The notes under the pieces were generated by a model that did no database searches, was not told the DNA's origin, and worked only from the letters and a program-made list of their open reading frames with translations. A program made the translations under genes and the position numbers. Source: an uncultured Victivallales bacterium (GTDB lineage: Bacteria > Verrucomicrobiota > Lentisphaeria > Victivallales > UBA1829). From it: a DNA stretch of 64,000 bases. Numbering within the stretch: the stretch's first letter is position 1; each line of letters opens with the position of its first letter. The DNA lies in assembly GCA_944390795.1 (NCBI GenBank), contig CALXRI010000001.1, positions 157,979 to 221,978 of the forward strand. Reading direction: 5' to 3'. Of the stretch, positions 1-9,484 are shown piece by piece.

Positions 1-2106
1 GAGCGAAATGATCTTTCCGTCGACTGAAAAACAGACGCGGAAGCGGCATGGGGCCTTGACCAGCAGGAAATGTTCCGGGGGAATCATGACGGCGCGTTTA
101 GCGTCCTCCGGCCAGTTCCAGGTTGCAAGCGGCGTTTCCGTTTCTTCGCCGCAGAGTCCGCGCAGGAACTTCTCCGGAGAGTGCAGCAGCTGTTCCGCCG
201 CGGATGCCGCATCCGGGCCGCAGGCGATGATGGAATGGTTTCTGGCGACTAGTGCGCGGAACGCCATTGCGGAGGCTTCCTGACGCTCCAGTTTGTCCGG
301 CAGGAAACGATCGCGCGCCTCCAGTTCGATGATGCGTTCCAGCACGTGTTTGTCCGCGCACAGGCAGACGATCTGGCCGCCGGCGAGCATCAGGGAACGC
401 CGTCCGCCGGAGGTCCGGACAAGGCTGATCCGTCTTCCGCTGATCAGGTCATGCACGGTTTCAGCGTCGAACGGCGCGGAATAGATGTTCCATGTCACAT
501 TGGTGCTTTTCCCCGTTTCCAGGTTGATTGCGACAATCACGGAGTGTATCCCCTCCGCGTCGCTTCTGCCGACAATCACGCCGTAGGGCGTGCCGGAGTC
601 GATGAAGTTCACCGTCGCGCCGTTGTGGAACGCCGGATGCGCCGCAAGAATTGTGTTGAGGCGGCCGATCAGCTCGATCTGATTGGGAACCGCGCCCCAG
701 TTCAGGGCGGAGGATTCGTGCACGTCGATTTTTTCCGTGGCGAACCATTCGACGCCGTTTGCGAACCCGAATGCGCCGTTGGTGGATGTCAGTGCGCAGA
801 GCGCCGTCCGCATGCGCGCATATTCCGGCGAGACGGCGGCAAGACGGCTGTTGTCATGGGTTTCCGCGTAATGCACCATGACTCCGTCTCCGGAACTGCG
901 CATCCACGCGTAGTTCAGGTACCCTTCGATCTGTTCGCGGGAGTAGTTCTGGAACAGTTCGGAGTAGGCCCAGTTCATGTTCGCCTGATCGAGGAGATTC
1001 GCTGTTACCGCCGGATCGCCCCCCAGCCCTTCAAGCAGGAAGATCGTTTCCGGGAATTCCTCGCGGACGCAGGCTGTGATGTACTCCCATGCCGCTTCGG
1101 GAATCATGTATCCGGCGTCGCAGCGGAAGCCGTCCACGCCCCGCATGCACCAGATTCGGAAGACTTCCGCAAGATATTTCCAGAGTTCCGGCTTGGAGTG
1201 GTCCAGTTCGGTCAGGTCGCCCCAGACGACGCCCCATGCGCCGGGGGAATGAATCGTGCCGTCCTTTTCCCGGACCAGCCATTCCGGATGCGTCTCATGG
1301 AGTTTTGCCGCCCAGCCGGTATGGTTGATCGCGATGTCGATGAAAAGCTTCCCGTTTTTCCGATGGACCGCGTCGACCAGCTCCCGGAACTGGTCCAGCG
1401 GGGTCGCCTTGCGGTCGAACTCGGCAAGTTCGGGATTGACCGCGGTGAAATCAAGCGCCGCATAAGGACTGCCGTAGCGTCCCATGCGTCCGTAGACCGT
1501 CGGCGCCGGATGGATCGGCAGGAGATGCAGAATCCTGCAGTTCAAGGTGTCGAAGATGTGATCCAGTTCCTTGATCAGATCGCGGAAAGTTCCCGACGGA
1601 GGGATTACCGCATAGGCGTTTCTGTCAAGGCGCGCAAGATCGGAGGCGTCCACATTCTCCGGCAGTCTGGAAACAGGATTGTTCTTGTTCATTCCGAACT
1701 GGCGGACGAAAGCGCAGTAAATGCTGTTGGAGCAGCAGTAGGTGGCCGGTTCCACGTTGATATGGACATTTTCGCCTTCAATCCAGGCGGGTTCGCCGTC
1801 CTTCTCCCCGGCAATATAGCATTTCGCCTCGAAGTGTCCCTCCTCGGTCAGCATGAAAGTGAGGCTGAACGTATAGTCGTCGATTTTGTTCATCCGGACG
1901 TTGTGCCAGTCCTGAAAACCGGGCGTGACGCCTTTTTCCACTTTTGCGATTGTCTCCGCGCGCTTCCACGCGGCGTTTCCGAGATTTGTCATCAGACAGG
2001 CTGCGCCGGGAATCACAGTGTCGCTTTCGATCCGGAATTCCAGCAGATCCCCGCAGTGGAGCAGACAGTGTTTTCCCTGAGGCGGAGTCTGGATGTATTT
2101 TGCCAT
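1..2106 (-). CDS. GH13 alpha-amylase-family enzyme (partial, runs off left edge)
   Basis: The frame opens with ATG at 2106 and is still open at base 1, so at least 702 residues are present and the C-terminus is missing. The four classic GH13 regions are visible: DIAINHTG near residue 256, GFRCDAGY (nucleophile Asp) near 325, LLEGLGGD (acid/base Glu) near 356 and THDNSR (third Asp) near 414. About 150 residues before the barrel look like a beta-rich N-terminal domain. The family cleaves or transfers alpha-glucans; cytoplasmic glycogen or maltodextrin use is likely because no signal peptide is seen. More than 250 residues follow the barrel, longer than a simple amylase, so a C-terminal fusion (for example debranching) is possible. 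It is the last gene of a six-gene operon, 12 bp after the lipoprotein gene. Confidence 0.85.
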   Translation of the reverse strand, partial: MAKYIQTPPQGKHCLLHCGDLLEFRIESDTVIPGAACLMTNLGNAAWKRAETIAKVEKGVTPGFQDWHNVRMNKIDDYTFSLTFMLTEEGHFEAKCYIAGEKDGEPAWIEGENVHINVEPATYCCSNSIYCAFVRQFGMNKNNPVSRLPENVDASDLARLDRNAYAVIPPSGTFRDLIKELDHIFDTLNCRILHLLPIHPAPTVYGRMGRYGSPYAALDFTAVNPELAEFDRKATPLDQFRELVDAVHRKNGKLFIDIAINHTGWAAKLHETHPEWLVREKDGTIHSPGAWGVVWGDLTELDHSKPELWKYLAEVFRIWCMRGVDGFRCDAGYMIPEAAWEYITACVREEFPETIFLLEGLGGDPAVTANLLDQANMNWAYSELFQNYSREQIEGYLNYAWMRSSGDGVMVHYAETHDNSRLAAVSPEYARMRTALCALTSTNGAFGFANGVEWFATEKIDVHESSALNWGAVPNQIELIGRLNTILAAHPAFHNGATVNFIDSGTPYGVIVGRSDAEGIHSVIVAINLETGKSTNVTWNIYSAPFDAETVHDLISGRRISLVRTSGGRRSLMLAGGQIVCLCADKHVLERIIELEARDRFLPDKLERQEASAMAFRALVARNHSIIACGPDAASAAEQLLHSPEKFLRGLCGEETETPLATWNWPEDAKRAVMIPPEHFLLVKAPCRFRVCFSVDGKIISL

Positions 2107-2118
2107 ATCGCTGATCCT

Positions 2119-2673
2119 TTATTTTACGGTGATTTCAAACGGGCGGCTCTCCACGTCCACGGACTGGAGATTCAATTTCCCCTTGATGGTGTAGGGCTCG
2201 TGCCGTCCCGTGTCGCGCAGATCCTTCAGAAACGCCAGCGGAACCACAATGAGGGCCTGATTGGTTCCCGGGTTCAGCACCAGCGGGGAACGGATGTGTA
2301 GGCCTCTGGCTTTCGGGTCGCAGGTGGGGCTCTGCTTCCACCGGTCCGGCGGAAGGTCCGCGGTGCGCTTCAACGTGCCGGGCGCGTAATAAATGTTGAG
2401 GTTCGCGTTTTCCACCATGTGCCATTCGTCCAGCGTGACCGGTGTCATCCCCGCGTTCTTCAGGGAAAACGTGATTGTCACATTTTCCTCTCCCGCGTAA
2501 TATTCCGTGCGCGGCGAGACCACGGACAATTCAAGCGCATAGTCCGTCAGCTTCGGGAAGCGGGTTGCGGAAATCGTGCGTTTGTTCCGGTTCCGGTCCT
2601 GTTCCGAGGAACAGGAGACCGCGAGAAACGCCGCGGCAAGCGCAAGCAACAGTGGAACCATCCTCTTTCTCAT
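2119..2673 (-). CDS. Putative small lipoprotein
   Basis: 184 residues. The start chosen at 2673 gives MRKRMVPLLLALAAAFLAVSCSS, a signal peptide ending in a lipobox-like AVSC. The mature part has a Lys/Arg-rich linker followed by a beta-rich domain, with a stretch (YYAGEENVTITFSLKNAG) like those in immunoglobulin-fold proteins. Its ATG overlaps the tadA stop codon (ATGA), so it is probably translationally coupled. I recognise no functional family. Likely anchored in the inner or outer membrane facing the periplasm. Confidence 0.72.
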   Translation of the reverse strand: MRKRMVPLLLALAAAFLAVSCSSEQDRNRNKRTISATRFPKLTDYALELSVVSPRTEYYAGEENVTITFSLKNAGMTPVTLDEWHMVENANLNIYYAPGTLKRTADLPPDRWKQSPTCDPKARGLHIRSPLVLNPGTNQALIVVPLAFLKDLRDTGRHEPYTIKGKLNLQSVDVESRPFEITVK

Positions 2674-3239
2674 CTTTTCCCCTTTCCTTCTTCCTCCGCA
2701 GTGGAGTTTCCCTTTTCCGGTTTTGCAGTTTTCGCTCCCCGGACGCGCGCCTTCCGGAAAAATTCCTGCATAAGCGCCTTGCATTCAGGTTCCAGAACGC
2801 CTCCTCTGACCGCGACGTTGTGGAGCATTCCTTTGAATCCGGTCACATCCAGAGCGGAGCCGCATGCGCCGCAGCGCGGATCGGCAAGTCCGTAGACCAC
2901 CCGTTCCACCCGCGCGTTCACCATTGCCCCGGCGCACATTGCGCAGGGCTCCTTTGTCACGAAAACCGTCACGCCGTCCATCCGCCAGTCGCCGATCGCA
3001 TTCGCGGCGGCTGTCAGGACGAGAATTTCCGCGTGTGCCGTGGCGTCCTTGAGCATTTCAACCTGATTCCATGCTTTTGCAATCACCGCGCCGTCCTTGA
3101 CCGCGACCGCGCCGACGGGAACTTCCCCTTCCGCCGCCGCGCGTTCGGCAAGACGCAGCGCCGCGCGCATATGGGATTCATCGGAAAACAGTCCGAAGGA
3201 ATCCTCAGCGGATGTCGAGCTCTTTTTTTCTGACTTCAT
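2670..3239 (-). CDS. tadA: tRNA-specific adenosine deaminase TadA
   Basis: 189 residues. It converts A34 to inosine in the anticodon of tRNA-Arg(ACG). The zinc-dependent cytidine/deoxycytidylate deaminase signature is intact: HAE (zinc ligand and catalytic Glu) and PCAMCAGA (two Cys ligands) with normal spacing. The N-terminus has about 20 extra polar residues before the conserved start (SHMRAALRLAERA), so an internal Met could also be used. The C-terminal tail is charged and low in complexity. It overlaps the upstream DUF815 gene by 35 bp and the downstream lipoprotein gene by 4 bp. Confidence 0.93.
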   Translation of the reverse strand: MKSEKKSSTSAEDSFGLFSDESHMRAALRLAERAAAEGEVPVGAVAVKDGAVIAKAWNQVEMLKDATAHAEILVLTAAANAIGDWRMDGVTVFVTKEPCAMCAGAMVNARVERVVYGLADPRCGACGSALDVTGFKGMLHNVAVRGGVLEPECKALMQEFFRKARVRGAKTAKPEKGNSTAEEEGKGKR

Positions 3240-4650
3240 CGATGGCTTCCTCTCCGTAAAGCGCGCGCAGCAGTTTCATGTTCATTTCGTAAAAGACCTG
3301 CGAATCGGGTTTTGTAATGACCTCTCCGCGGGAAAGCTCCAGCATGCGCCGCCGCTTCGCGGGATTGTCCAGATACAGTTCCAGATAGCGCGCCAGCGTC
3401 CGCGGGCTGAGTTCCTCGAATTCCTTCTGACCGAACGCCTCCACATAGTCCGCCGCGATTACGGACAGGAGATCCGGCGTGACATGTTTCATCCCGCGCG
3501 AAAGAAACAGATCCTCGATCATCTCCTGACAGCGGATCTCGTCGAAGAGCGGGAAGTTGAACACCCGCCCGCGGCTGGAGATGTTCGGCGGGAAACTGTA
3601 GTTCGAGGCAAGCACCACCAGGATGTGGCCCGGCAGGGAGAATGATCCGCCGATATGGGTCCGGAAATAATACCAGTTGATCGCCCGCGTGTCGATATCG
3701 TCGAAGAACAGGATGAATTTTCTGTTGCGGCAGGGTGTCAGTTTCGCAATCAGGCTCTCGAGCCCCTCCTGCAAATCCTCCGGACCTGCCAGAATGAGCG
3801 TCGTTTCCGGCGATTTCAGCGCATAGGCAATCGTCATCTGGGTTTTTCCCAGTCCCGGCAGTCCGCTGACCAGAAGCGGCAGATTGTGTTTTCCCGCAAC
3901 GAATGCGCTGAAATGTTCGGAAAGCACGTGCCTGGCCTCCTTGTATCCGTAAAATTCCTCCGGCGCGCGGATGGATTTCAGGGCTACCGGCTGGAACTCT
4001 CCCCGGACATAACGGAAGGTCCTTCCCGACGAGAAAATGTCGTTTTTCACGAAGCGCGCATCCAGCTCCATGGCGATTCCCTTCAGCGTGGAGCGCAGAA
4101 ACAGCGAGGTGGAGAGCGAGAATTTCTTCACTTCCGGATTCAGGCGCGAGAGCTCCGGGATCCCTTCGGCATGGATCAGCGGCAGATAAAGCGAGAGCAT
4201 CCGGTCGAATGCCTTTGCGAAATTCACCGCGTGACGCGCCGATGCGCCGATCACGGTATCGGGATTGTCCACGGCCTTGAGCATTTCCGGGGAAAAACGG
4301 ATTGCCTGATTGATCCGCATCAATGCCTCGAAAAGCGCGTCGTCCACGTTTTTGCGAAATGCCGCCGAAGAGCAGTGCAGGGCGATTTCATTCCATGCGT
4401 CAACGGAATCCGGAACATCGGAGGAGAGCGATTCCAGACGCGGCGAAATGGTCGCCGTGCCGAGGAGCGCAAGTTCTCCGCGCAGTTTTCCGAAGAGAAT
4501 CCGGAATATCGCAAGCAGCTCCCGGTGTTCCCCTTCGCAGATTGTCCGCGCGGAGCCGTCCGCATTCATTTTTTCGAACAGAACGTGAAAGGAGGTTTCC
4601 GCTTTCGTCAGAGCGTCTTCCAGGGTCCGGATCTCGGATGATTCGTTCAT
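3205..4650 (-). CDS. DUF815-type AAA ATPase
   Basis: 481 residues. The C-terminal half is an AAA ATPase: Walker A GLPGLGKT near residue 265, Walker B ILFFDDID near 313, a sensor-1-like VVLASNYS and an arginine-rich SSRGRVFNFPLF segment. The stretch EEFYGYKEARHVLSEHFSAF just before Walker A is typical of the DUF815 family of predicted ATPases. The N-terminal 200 residues are helical and not recognised. Biochemical role unknown; the operon (waaA, thiC, tadA) gives no specific clue. Confidence 0.8.
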   Translation of the reverse strand: MNESSEIRTLEDALTKAETSFHVLFEKMNADGSARTICEGEHRELLAIFRILFGKLRGELALLGTATISPRLESLSSDVPDSVDAWNEIALHCSSAAFRKNVDDALFEALMRINQAIRFSPEMLKAVDNPDTVIGASARHAVNFAKAFDRMLSLYLPLIHAEGIPELSRLNPEVKKFSLSTSLFLRSTLKGIAMELDARFVKNDIFSSGRTFRYVRGEFQPVALKSIRAPEEFYGYKEARHVLSEHFSAFVAGKHNLPLLVSGLPGLGKTQMTIAYALKSPETTLILAGPEDLQEGLESLIAKLTPCRNRKFILFFDDIDTRAINWYYFRTHIGGSFSLPGHILVVLASNYSFPPNISSRGRVFNFPLFDEIRCQEMIEDLFLSRGMKHVTPDLLSVIAADYVEAFGQKEFEELSPRTLARYLELYLDNPAKRRRMLELSRGEVITKPDSQVFYEMNMKLLRALYGEEAIDEVRKKELDIR

Positions 4651-4687
4651 GTCTTTCTCCGTGTTTCCGCCGTGAAGCGAAAGGGAA

Positions 4688-6004
4688 TCACTCCTGTTTC
4701 ACGGCCTCTTTCAACCGCGCGCTGATGCGCACGGAACAGAAGTCGGGCCCGCACATGGTGCAGTATTTCCCGTCATGCTTTTTTGCAATCTCCTCGGCGG
4801 AACTCTCGCGGATGGCCTCGGCCCGGTAGGCGCGGGCGCGGTCCTCGTCCAGCGCGCAGGAGAACTGTTTGTCCCAGTCGAATTCCGCGCGGGCGTCGCT
4901 GATTGCGTCGTCGCGCCGGCGCGCGCCGGGCTTCCCAAGTCCGATGTCGGCGGCGTGCGCGGCGATCTTGAAGGCCACGACGCCCCGCCGGACATCCTCG
5001 TTGTTCGGCAGTCCGATGTGCTCCTTGGGCGTGACATAACAGAGCATCGCCGCTCCGTGATACGCGCCGAGCATGCCGCCCATCGAAGCGACGAGGTGGT
5101 CGTATCCGGGCGCGCAGTCGATGACGACGGGGCCGAGGATGTAGAACGGCGCGTCGCCGCAGACCTCCCGCTCCCGCTTCATGTTCATTTCGATTTCATT
5201 CATCGGAATGTGGCCGGGGCCTTCGACCATCGCCTGAACGCCGGCCTTGCGGCAGCGGAAAACCAGTTCCCCGAGGGTGTCGAGTTCCGCGAACTGCGCC
5301 TCGTCGCTGGCGTCCGCGAGACATCCCGGGCGCAATCCGTCGCCGAGGGAGAGTGTCACGTCGTATTTCAGGCAGATCTGAAGAATGTCGTCGAAAAACT
5401 CATAGAACGGATTCTCTTTACCGTGTTTCATCATCCATCCGGCGAGCAGCGCGCCTCCGCGGCTGACGATTCCGAGCTTCCGTTTCATGGCGAGCGGCAC
5501 ATATCTGCGAAGCAGCCCCGCATGAATCGTCATATAGTCGACGCCCTGACGCGCCTGCTCCTCAATGACCTGGAGCATCAGTTCGCGCCCGATTCCGTCG
5601 GCGCCCGCCCGGGCGACCATTTCGTACACGGAAACCGTCCCGACCGGAGCGGGGCACTTTGCCAGAAGGTCCGCGCGGATCTTCACGATGTTGCCGCCGG
5701 TGCTCAGGTCCATCACCGTGTCCGCGCCGTATTTCAGCGCGGTCCGGAGTTTCTCCTGTTCCTCCTTCGGGCAGCTGGAGAGGGAGGAGTTTCCGATGTT
5801 GGCGTTGATCTTGGTCAGGAGCTCGCGCCCGATGCCGACCGGATCCAGATTCGCATGATTGACGTTTGCCGGGATGACGACCCGCCCGTCGGCGACCCGT
5901 TCGCGGATGAACTCTTCGCTGCGCCCCTCTTTTCCGGCAACGCGTTTCATCTGTTCGGTAATCTTTCCCTCCCTGGCAAGAAGGGCCTGCGTCAAGCCTG
6001 ACAT
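4688..6004 (-). CDS. thiC: Phosphomethylpyrimidine synthase ThiC
   Basis: 438 residues. Radical-SAM-type enzyme that rearranges aminoimidazole ribotide to HMP phosphate in thiamine synthesis. Diagnostic segments are present: NANIGNSS near the N-terminus, EGPGHIP, and the C-terminal cluster motif CTMCGPDFC (CX2CX4C) that binds the 4Fe-4S centre. The length fits the shorter bacterial form. The start overlaps the waaA end by 13 bp, and no TPP riboswitch can lie directly upstream because waaA fills that space. No other thi gene is in the window. Confidence 0.96.
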   Translation of the reverse strand: MSGLTQALLAREGKITEQMKRVAGKEGRSEEFIRERVADGRVVIPANVNHANLDPVGIGRELLTKINANIGNSSLSSCPKEEQEKLRTALKYGADTVMDLSTGGNIVKIRADLLAKCPAPVGTVSVYEMVARAGADGIGRELMLQVIEEQARQGVDYMTIHAGLLRRYVPLAMKRKLGIVSRGGALLAGWMMKHGKENPFYEFFDDILQICLKYDVTLSLGDGLRPGCLADASDEAQFAELDTLGELVFRCRKAGVQAMVEGPGHIPMNEIEMNMKREREVCGDAPFYILGPVVIDCAPGYDHLVASMGGMLGAYHGAAMLCYVTPKEHIGLPNNEDVRRGVVAFKIAAHAADIGLGKPGARRRDDAISDARAEFDWDKQFSCALDEDRARAYRAEAIRESSAEEIAKKHDGKYCTMCGPDFCSVRISARLKEAVKQE

Positions 6005-7275
6005 GATAAATTCTCCTCCAAAAGTTTAATTGTCTTTTCCAATGCCCCGGCATGTCTGGAGACAGCCTCCTTCGCCTTTTTCCCGAGCCTGTGCCGCGCT
6101 TCGGGATCATCTGCCAGAGCTTCCACGGCGGAAGCCAGCTGCGCATCGGAAGCGATGCGCAGCACGCCGCCGTTCCGGCTCAGCGCGTCGAACGCCTGGC
6201 GGAAGTTCTTCATTTCCGGGCCTGTGATGATTGTTTTTCCCAGGCTGGCTGGTTCAATGATGTTCTGTCCCTCGCAGTTCCCCGCGAAGGTTTTTCCCAT
6301 CAGCACAATTTCCGAGGACTTGATGAATTTCAAAAGTTCGCCCGTCGTATCCGCAAGCAGACAGTCCACAAGAGAGGACGGCGGCGTTTTCGCGGTTCTC
6401 CGATGGTAGCGGAGCCCGGAAGCCTTCAGCATTTCCTCCAGTTCGTTTCCGCGCTCGGCGTGGCGCGGCACGATGACGAGTTTGAGTTCCGGACGGTGTC
6501 TGCGCGCTTTCAGAAAGGTTTCCAGAATCAGTTTTTCCTCCGGTGCGTGGGTGCTGCACGCGAGCAGCGCGAGAAAATTCTTCCCGAAGAACGGCGCAAG
6601 ATCGATTCCCTCCAGATCCGGGGGCGGACACTGATCGAACTTGATGTTGCCGGTCACGACGACACGCGCTTCCGGCGCGACGGAAAGAAACCGTTCGCGG
6701 TCGAGTTCGGTCTGCACGCCGATCCGGTCGAAGGCCGACAGCACGGGCGCGAAGAAGGCGCGGAAACGCCGGTAGCCTCTGATGGAACGGTCGGAGAGCC
6801 GTGCATTCACGAGAAATACCTTCGCGCCGCTTTTTTTCGCCAGAAGCACCAGGTTCGGCCAGATTTCCGTCTCGAAAATCACCAGCGCCGACGGGCGGAT
6901 CATCCGGAGCGCGGTGCGGACGAACATCCCCATGTCCACCGGACAGAAGAACACCTCGACTCCGGCGGGAACCTTGCTCCACGCGATTTCCTGTGCGGTC
7001 GTGGTGGTCGTGCTGAACACGAATTTCCGGTCCGGATGTTCCGCAATCCACTTCTTCAGCAGGGAGAGCGCCACATTGGTTTCCCCGACGCTGACTGCGT
7101 GAATCCAGACCGCCCCCTCCATGTTCCGGAGCGCGGCGCGCCGTTCCGGGGAAAAGATTCCGAAACGCTCCGGATAGTTGCGTTTCCTTCCCGGGCGACG
7201 GATCAGCTTGACGATCAGTCCGGGCAGAAAAAACAAAAAGACCAGCGGAAAAAAGATTCTGTATAAGACGATCAT
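5992..7275 (-). CDS. waaA: 3-deoxy-D-manno-octulosonic acid (Kdo) transferase
   Basis: 427 residues from the ATG at 7275; an in-frame ATG at 7296 is the alternative. GT30 enzyme that adds Kdo to lipid IVA at the inner membrane. The N-terminal hydrophobic anchor (IVLYRIFFPLVFLFFLPG), WIHAVSVGE, the FETEIWPN motif and a C-terminal GEGQNIIEPA-like segment (here NCEGQNIIEPASLGK) are characteristic. It shows the organism makes an LPS-type outer membrane. First gene of the minus-strand operon leading to thiC, DUF815, tadA, lipoprotein and GH13. Confidence 0.95.
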   Translation of the reverse strand: MIVLYRIFFPLVFLFFLPGLIVKLIRRPGRKRNYPERFGIFSPERRAALRNMEGAVWIHAVSVGETNVALSLLKKWIAEHPDRKFVFSTTTTTAQEIAWSKVPAGVEVFFCPVDMGMFVRTALRMIRPSALVIFETEIWPNLVLLAKKSGAKVFLVNARLSDRSIRGYRRFRAFFAPVLSAFDRIGVQTELDRERFLSVAPEARVVVTGNIKFDQCPPPDLEGIDLAPFFGKNFLALLACSTHAPEEKLILETFLKARRHRPELKLVIVPRHAERGNELEEMLKASGLRYHRRTAKTPPSSLVDCLLADTTGELLKFIKSSEIVLMGKTFAGNCEGQNIIEPASLGKTIITGPEMKNFRQAFDALSRNGGVLRIASDAQLASAVEALADDPEARHRLGKKAKEAVSRHAGALEKTIKLLEENLSCQA

Positions 7276-7417
7276 TTCCGTTTGCTCACCTTCCATCGTT
7301 CCAAAAATGCGGTAATATATCTCCTGCGTCGATTATATGCAAACCCCGCTTGACCTGGAAACAAAGATGTGATATTGTTTTTATGAAATATTTTCAAAGA
7401 GGAAAGAGACTGCAACC
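7276..7417. promoter_or_regulatory. Divergent promoter region waaA / lepB
   Basis: On the plus strand TTGACC at 7350-7355 and TATTGT at 7373-7378 are separated by 17 bp, a good sigma70-like promoter for lepB with a leader of about 33 nt that carries an AAAGAGGAAAGAG ribosome-binding site. On the minus strand an AT-rich stretch (TATATTA near 7311-7319) could serve waaA, but no convincing -35 is seen. Confidence 0.65.
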
Positions 7418-8608
7418 ATGCTTCTGACATTTTTCAAAAACAGGAAACGCAGGAAACTGCTCAGGGAACTCCGGAACACCGTGCGCGGCACGCTGGCGGC
7501 CGACGACGACATCCTGGAGGACAAGACGAAAACCGAACTCTCCCTCTTGAAAAGCGAGCTCGATCAGGTCCGCCTCGCCGACACGGACGACGCCGCGCTC
7601 GCGGAATTCGACCGGAGGCTCGACCGCATTCTTCCCCGGCACGGCTTCGCCCATTCGATGCGCGCGTTTCTGGATGTGCTTGTCGTCGCCTGTTCCGTCG
7701 CCGGCGGGATCCGCGCGCTTTACATCCAGCCGTTCAAGATCCCGACCAGCAGCATGCAGCCGACGCTGTTCGGCATTCACTATATCGACCGGCAGCTTGC
7801 CGAACCGCATCTCGGACCCGTCACGCGCGCCGTGATGCCTCTTCAGGCGCGGCGTGCGAAACTTACCGTCGAGGAGGACGGCTTTCTCAGCGGTGACTAC
7901 CGCATGAGGAATTCATATTTCATCTTCACGGATTCGGTTTTCAACATCGGAAACCGCACCTATGCTCTTCCGGGAGATCTTCTTCAGAACATCCGGCGCT
8001 ATCTCGCCAAGACCGGCGATTACTACGAGCGGGGCGAAACCTTCGCGGACGGCTGGCTCTCCACAGGCGACCATGTTTTCGTCGAGCGCCTCAGCATCCA
8101 TTTCCGCGACATCCGGCGCGGCGACGTAATCGTCTTCACCACGGAAGGGCTTTCCTCTCCCGTACAGCCGCTCAGCGGATTCTACTACATCAAACGCCTT
8201 GCCGGACTGCCCGGCGACACGCTGAAAATCGAAAACAACATCCTGATGATCCGTCCGAAAGGCGAAAGCGCATTCCGGCCCGCATACGAGTTTTCGGAAA
8301 AATTCAACAAGCTGTATTCGTTCAAGGGCGGATATCAGGGGCACAGGGCGGACGGTCTGCTTGCACCGGGGCAGGAGATCACTGTGCCGGACAACCACTA
8401 TTTCGTGCTGGGCGACAATACAAACCACAGTCTCGACGCGCGGATGATCGGGTTCATCCCGCGGAAAAACATCATCGGGCTGGCGGTTGCCATCTTCTGG
8501 CCGGTTTCGCGCCGCTGGGGCATCGTCGACCGTCTTCCGCCGCTTGACACGCCGACCGTCCTTCCGGACGATCCCCGTTTTCAGCCGACCGCGATGAGCA
8601 TGCAGTAA
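7418..8608 (+). CDS. lepB: Signal peptidase I (long form)
   Basis: 396 residues. Inner-membrane serine/lysine protease that removes Sec signal peptides. A charged cytoplasmic N-terminus of about 75 residues precedes one transmembrane segment (FLDVLVVACSVAGGIRAL). Catalytic Ser is in PTSSMQPTL near residue 112 and the general-base Lys in IKRLAGLPGD near 260; the GDNTNHSLDAR box near 340 is the conserved family end motif. A 100-residue insertion lies between the Ser and Lys boxes, larger than in E. coli LepB. A second, short signal peptidase lies at 31887-32444. Confidence 0.93.
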   Translation: MLLTFFKNRKRRKLLRELRNTVRGTLAADDDILEDKTKTELSLLKSELDQVRLADTDDAALAEFDRRLDRILPRHGFAHSMRAFLDVLVVACSVAGGIRALYIQPFKIPTSSMQPTLFGIHYIDRQLAEPHLGPVTRAVMPLQARRAKLTVEEDGFLSGDYRMRNSYFIFTDSVFNIGNRTYALPGDLLQNIRRYLAKTGDYYERGETFADGWLSTGDHVFVERLSIHFRDIRRGDVIVFTTEGLSSPVQPLSGFYYIKRLAGLPGDTLKIENNILMIRPKGESAFRPAYEFSEKFNKLYSFKGGYQGHRADGLLAPGQEITVPDNHYFVLGDNTNHSLDARMIGFIPRKNIIGLAVAIFWPVSRRWGIVDRLPPLDTPTVLPDDPRFQPTAMSMQ

Positions 8609-8640
8609 TTGCATCACAAATAAAAAACAAGGAGCCGATC

Positions 8641-9396
8641 ATGCCGAACAAACTGCCGGCCGGGAAAAAGTACAATTTCTTCATTGATGACAACATCTTT
8701 TTCTTCAACGACATTCAGAAGCACTGCCCCCCTTCGGTCTTCGACAATTTTTATCTGGCCGGTCTCAGGAAGGCGCACGAGAAGTACGGGACGAAGTTCA
8801 CGCTGAACTGTTTCTGGCGGAATTCGCACAATCCGGCCTTCGATCTGGGCCAGTTCCCGGACAAGTACCGTCCGGAGTTCGAACAGAACTCCTCCTGGCT
8901 GAAATTCGCCTTTCACGGTTTTGCGGAATTTCCCGAGTATCCGTATTCCCGCTCCTGCCCGGAACAGCTTCCCGCCCATTATGAGCTGCTGATGACGGAA
9001 CTTGCCCGGATCGTCGGAAAGGATTCCCTGATCGCTCCGGTCATCATGCACTATTTCGAAGTCACGCCGGAGAACCGGATTTTCATGCGGAACCATGGAA
9101 TGAAATTTTTTGCGGTTCCCCAGGGGGAAGCCATCGCATGGAACCGGGATTACGCCATGTACGACATGCCCGTGGATGCAATTCTGAATCTCTTCAAGGA
9201 CGATATCTCCGGAATCCGGGAACGGCTGCGGAGGCGCATCGCCGCCGGAAAAAACCTGATCTGCATCGGTTCCCACGAACAGTATGCCTGGCGGAGTTAC
9301 TCCAACTATATTCCATCGTATTTCGAGGAGATCGACGCGGCTCTGGAGGTGATGGCGGAAAACGGTTATGAGAGCGTTTACTTCCATGAGCTGTAA
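8641..9396 (+). CDS. Putative polysaccharide-deacetylase-like (NodB-fold) protein
   Basis: 251 residues, no signal peptide. The N-terminal FFIDDNIFFFNDI has the double Asp expected in NodB-type metal sites, and FAFHGFAEFPEYPY carries a His where the second motif would be. The end (ENGYESVYFHEL) resembles the closing strand of such barrels. The fit is partial, so enzymatic activity is inferred only. It lies 32 bp after lepB with a good AAGGAG ribosome-binding site and may be cotranscribed. Confidence 0.6.
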   Translation: MPNKLPAGKKYNFFIDDNIFFFNDIQKHCPPSVFDNFYLAGLRKAHEKYGTKFTLNCFWRNSHNPAFDLGQFPDKYRPEFEQNSSWLKFAFHGFAEFPEYPYSRSCPEQLPAHYELLMTELARIVGKDSLIAPVIMHYFEVTPENRIFMRNHGMKFFAVPQGEAIAWNRDYAMYDMPVDAILNLFKDDISGIRERLRRRIAAGKNLICIGSHEQYAWRSYSNYIPSYFEEIDAALEVMAENGYESVYFHEL

Positions 9397-9448
9397 GTCC
9401 GTGCAGGGAAAATAATCGGTTCATTTTTCATCCTTTTCAGTTTTTTTC

Positions 9449-9477
9449 TGGACAAGCGGGAAAAACGGTGTTATAGT
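9449..9477 (+). promoter_or_regulatory. Promoter of the aroQ-accBC operon
   Basis: TGGACA at 9449-9454 and TATAGT at 9472-9477 with a 17-bp spacer. A start point 7 nt beyond the -10 falls at about 9484, next to the aroQ ATG at 9485, and there is no Shine-Dalgarno sequence in between, so the transcript may be leaderless. Confidence 0.65.
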
Positions 9478-9484
9478 AAGCGCC

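Noticed and set aside
346..2301. A 651-codon open frame on the plus strand
   Set aside because: It is antisense to the GH13 gene, which has all catalytic motifs on the minus strand; the plus frame shows no motif and is rich in Arg, His and Val as expected of a shadow frame.
6005..6100. TPP riboswitch in front of thiC
   Set aside because: The thiC start overlaps the waaA coding region; no THI box pattern is visible there.
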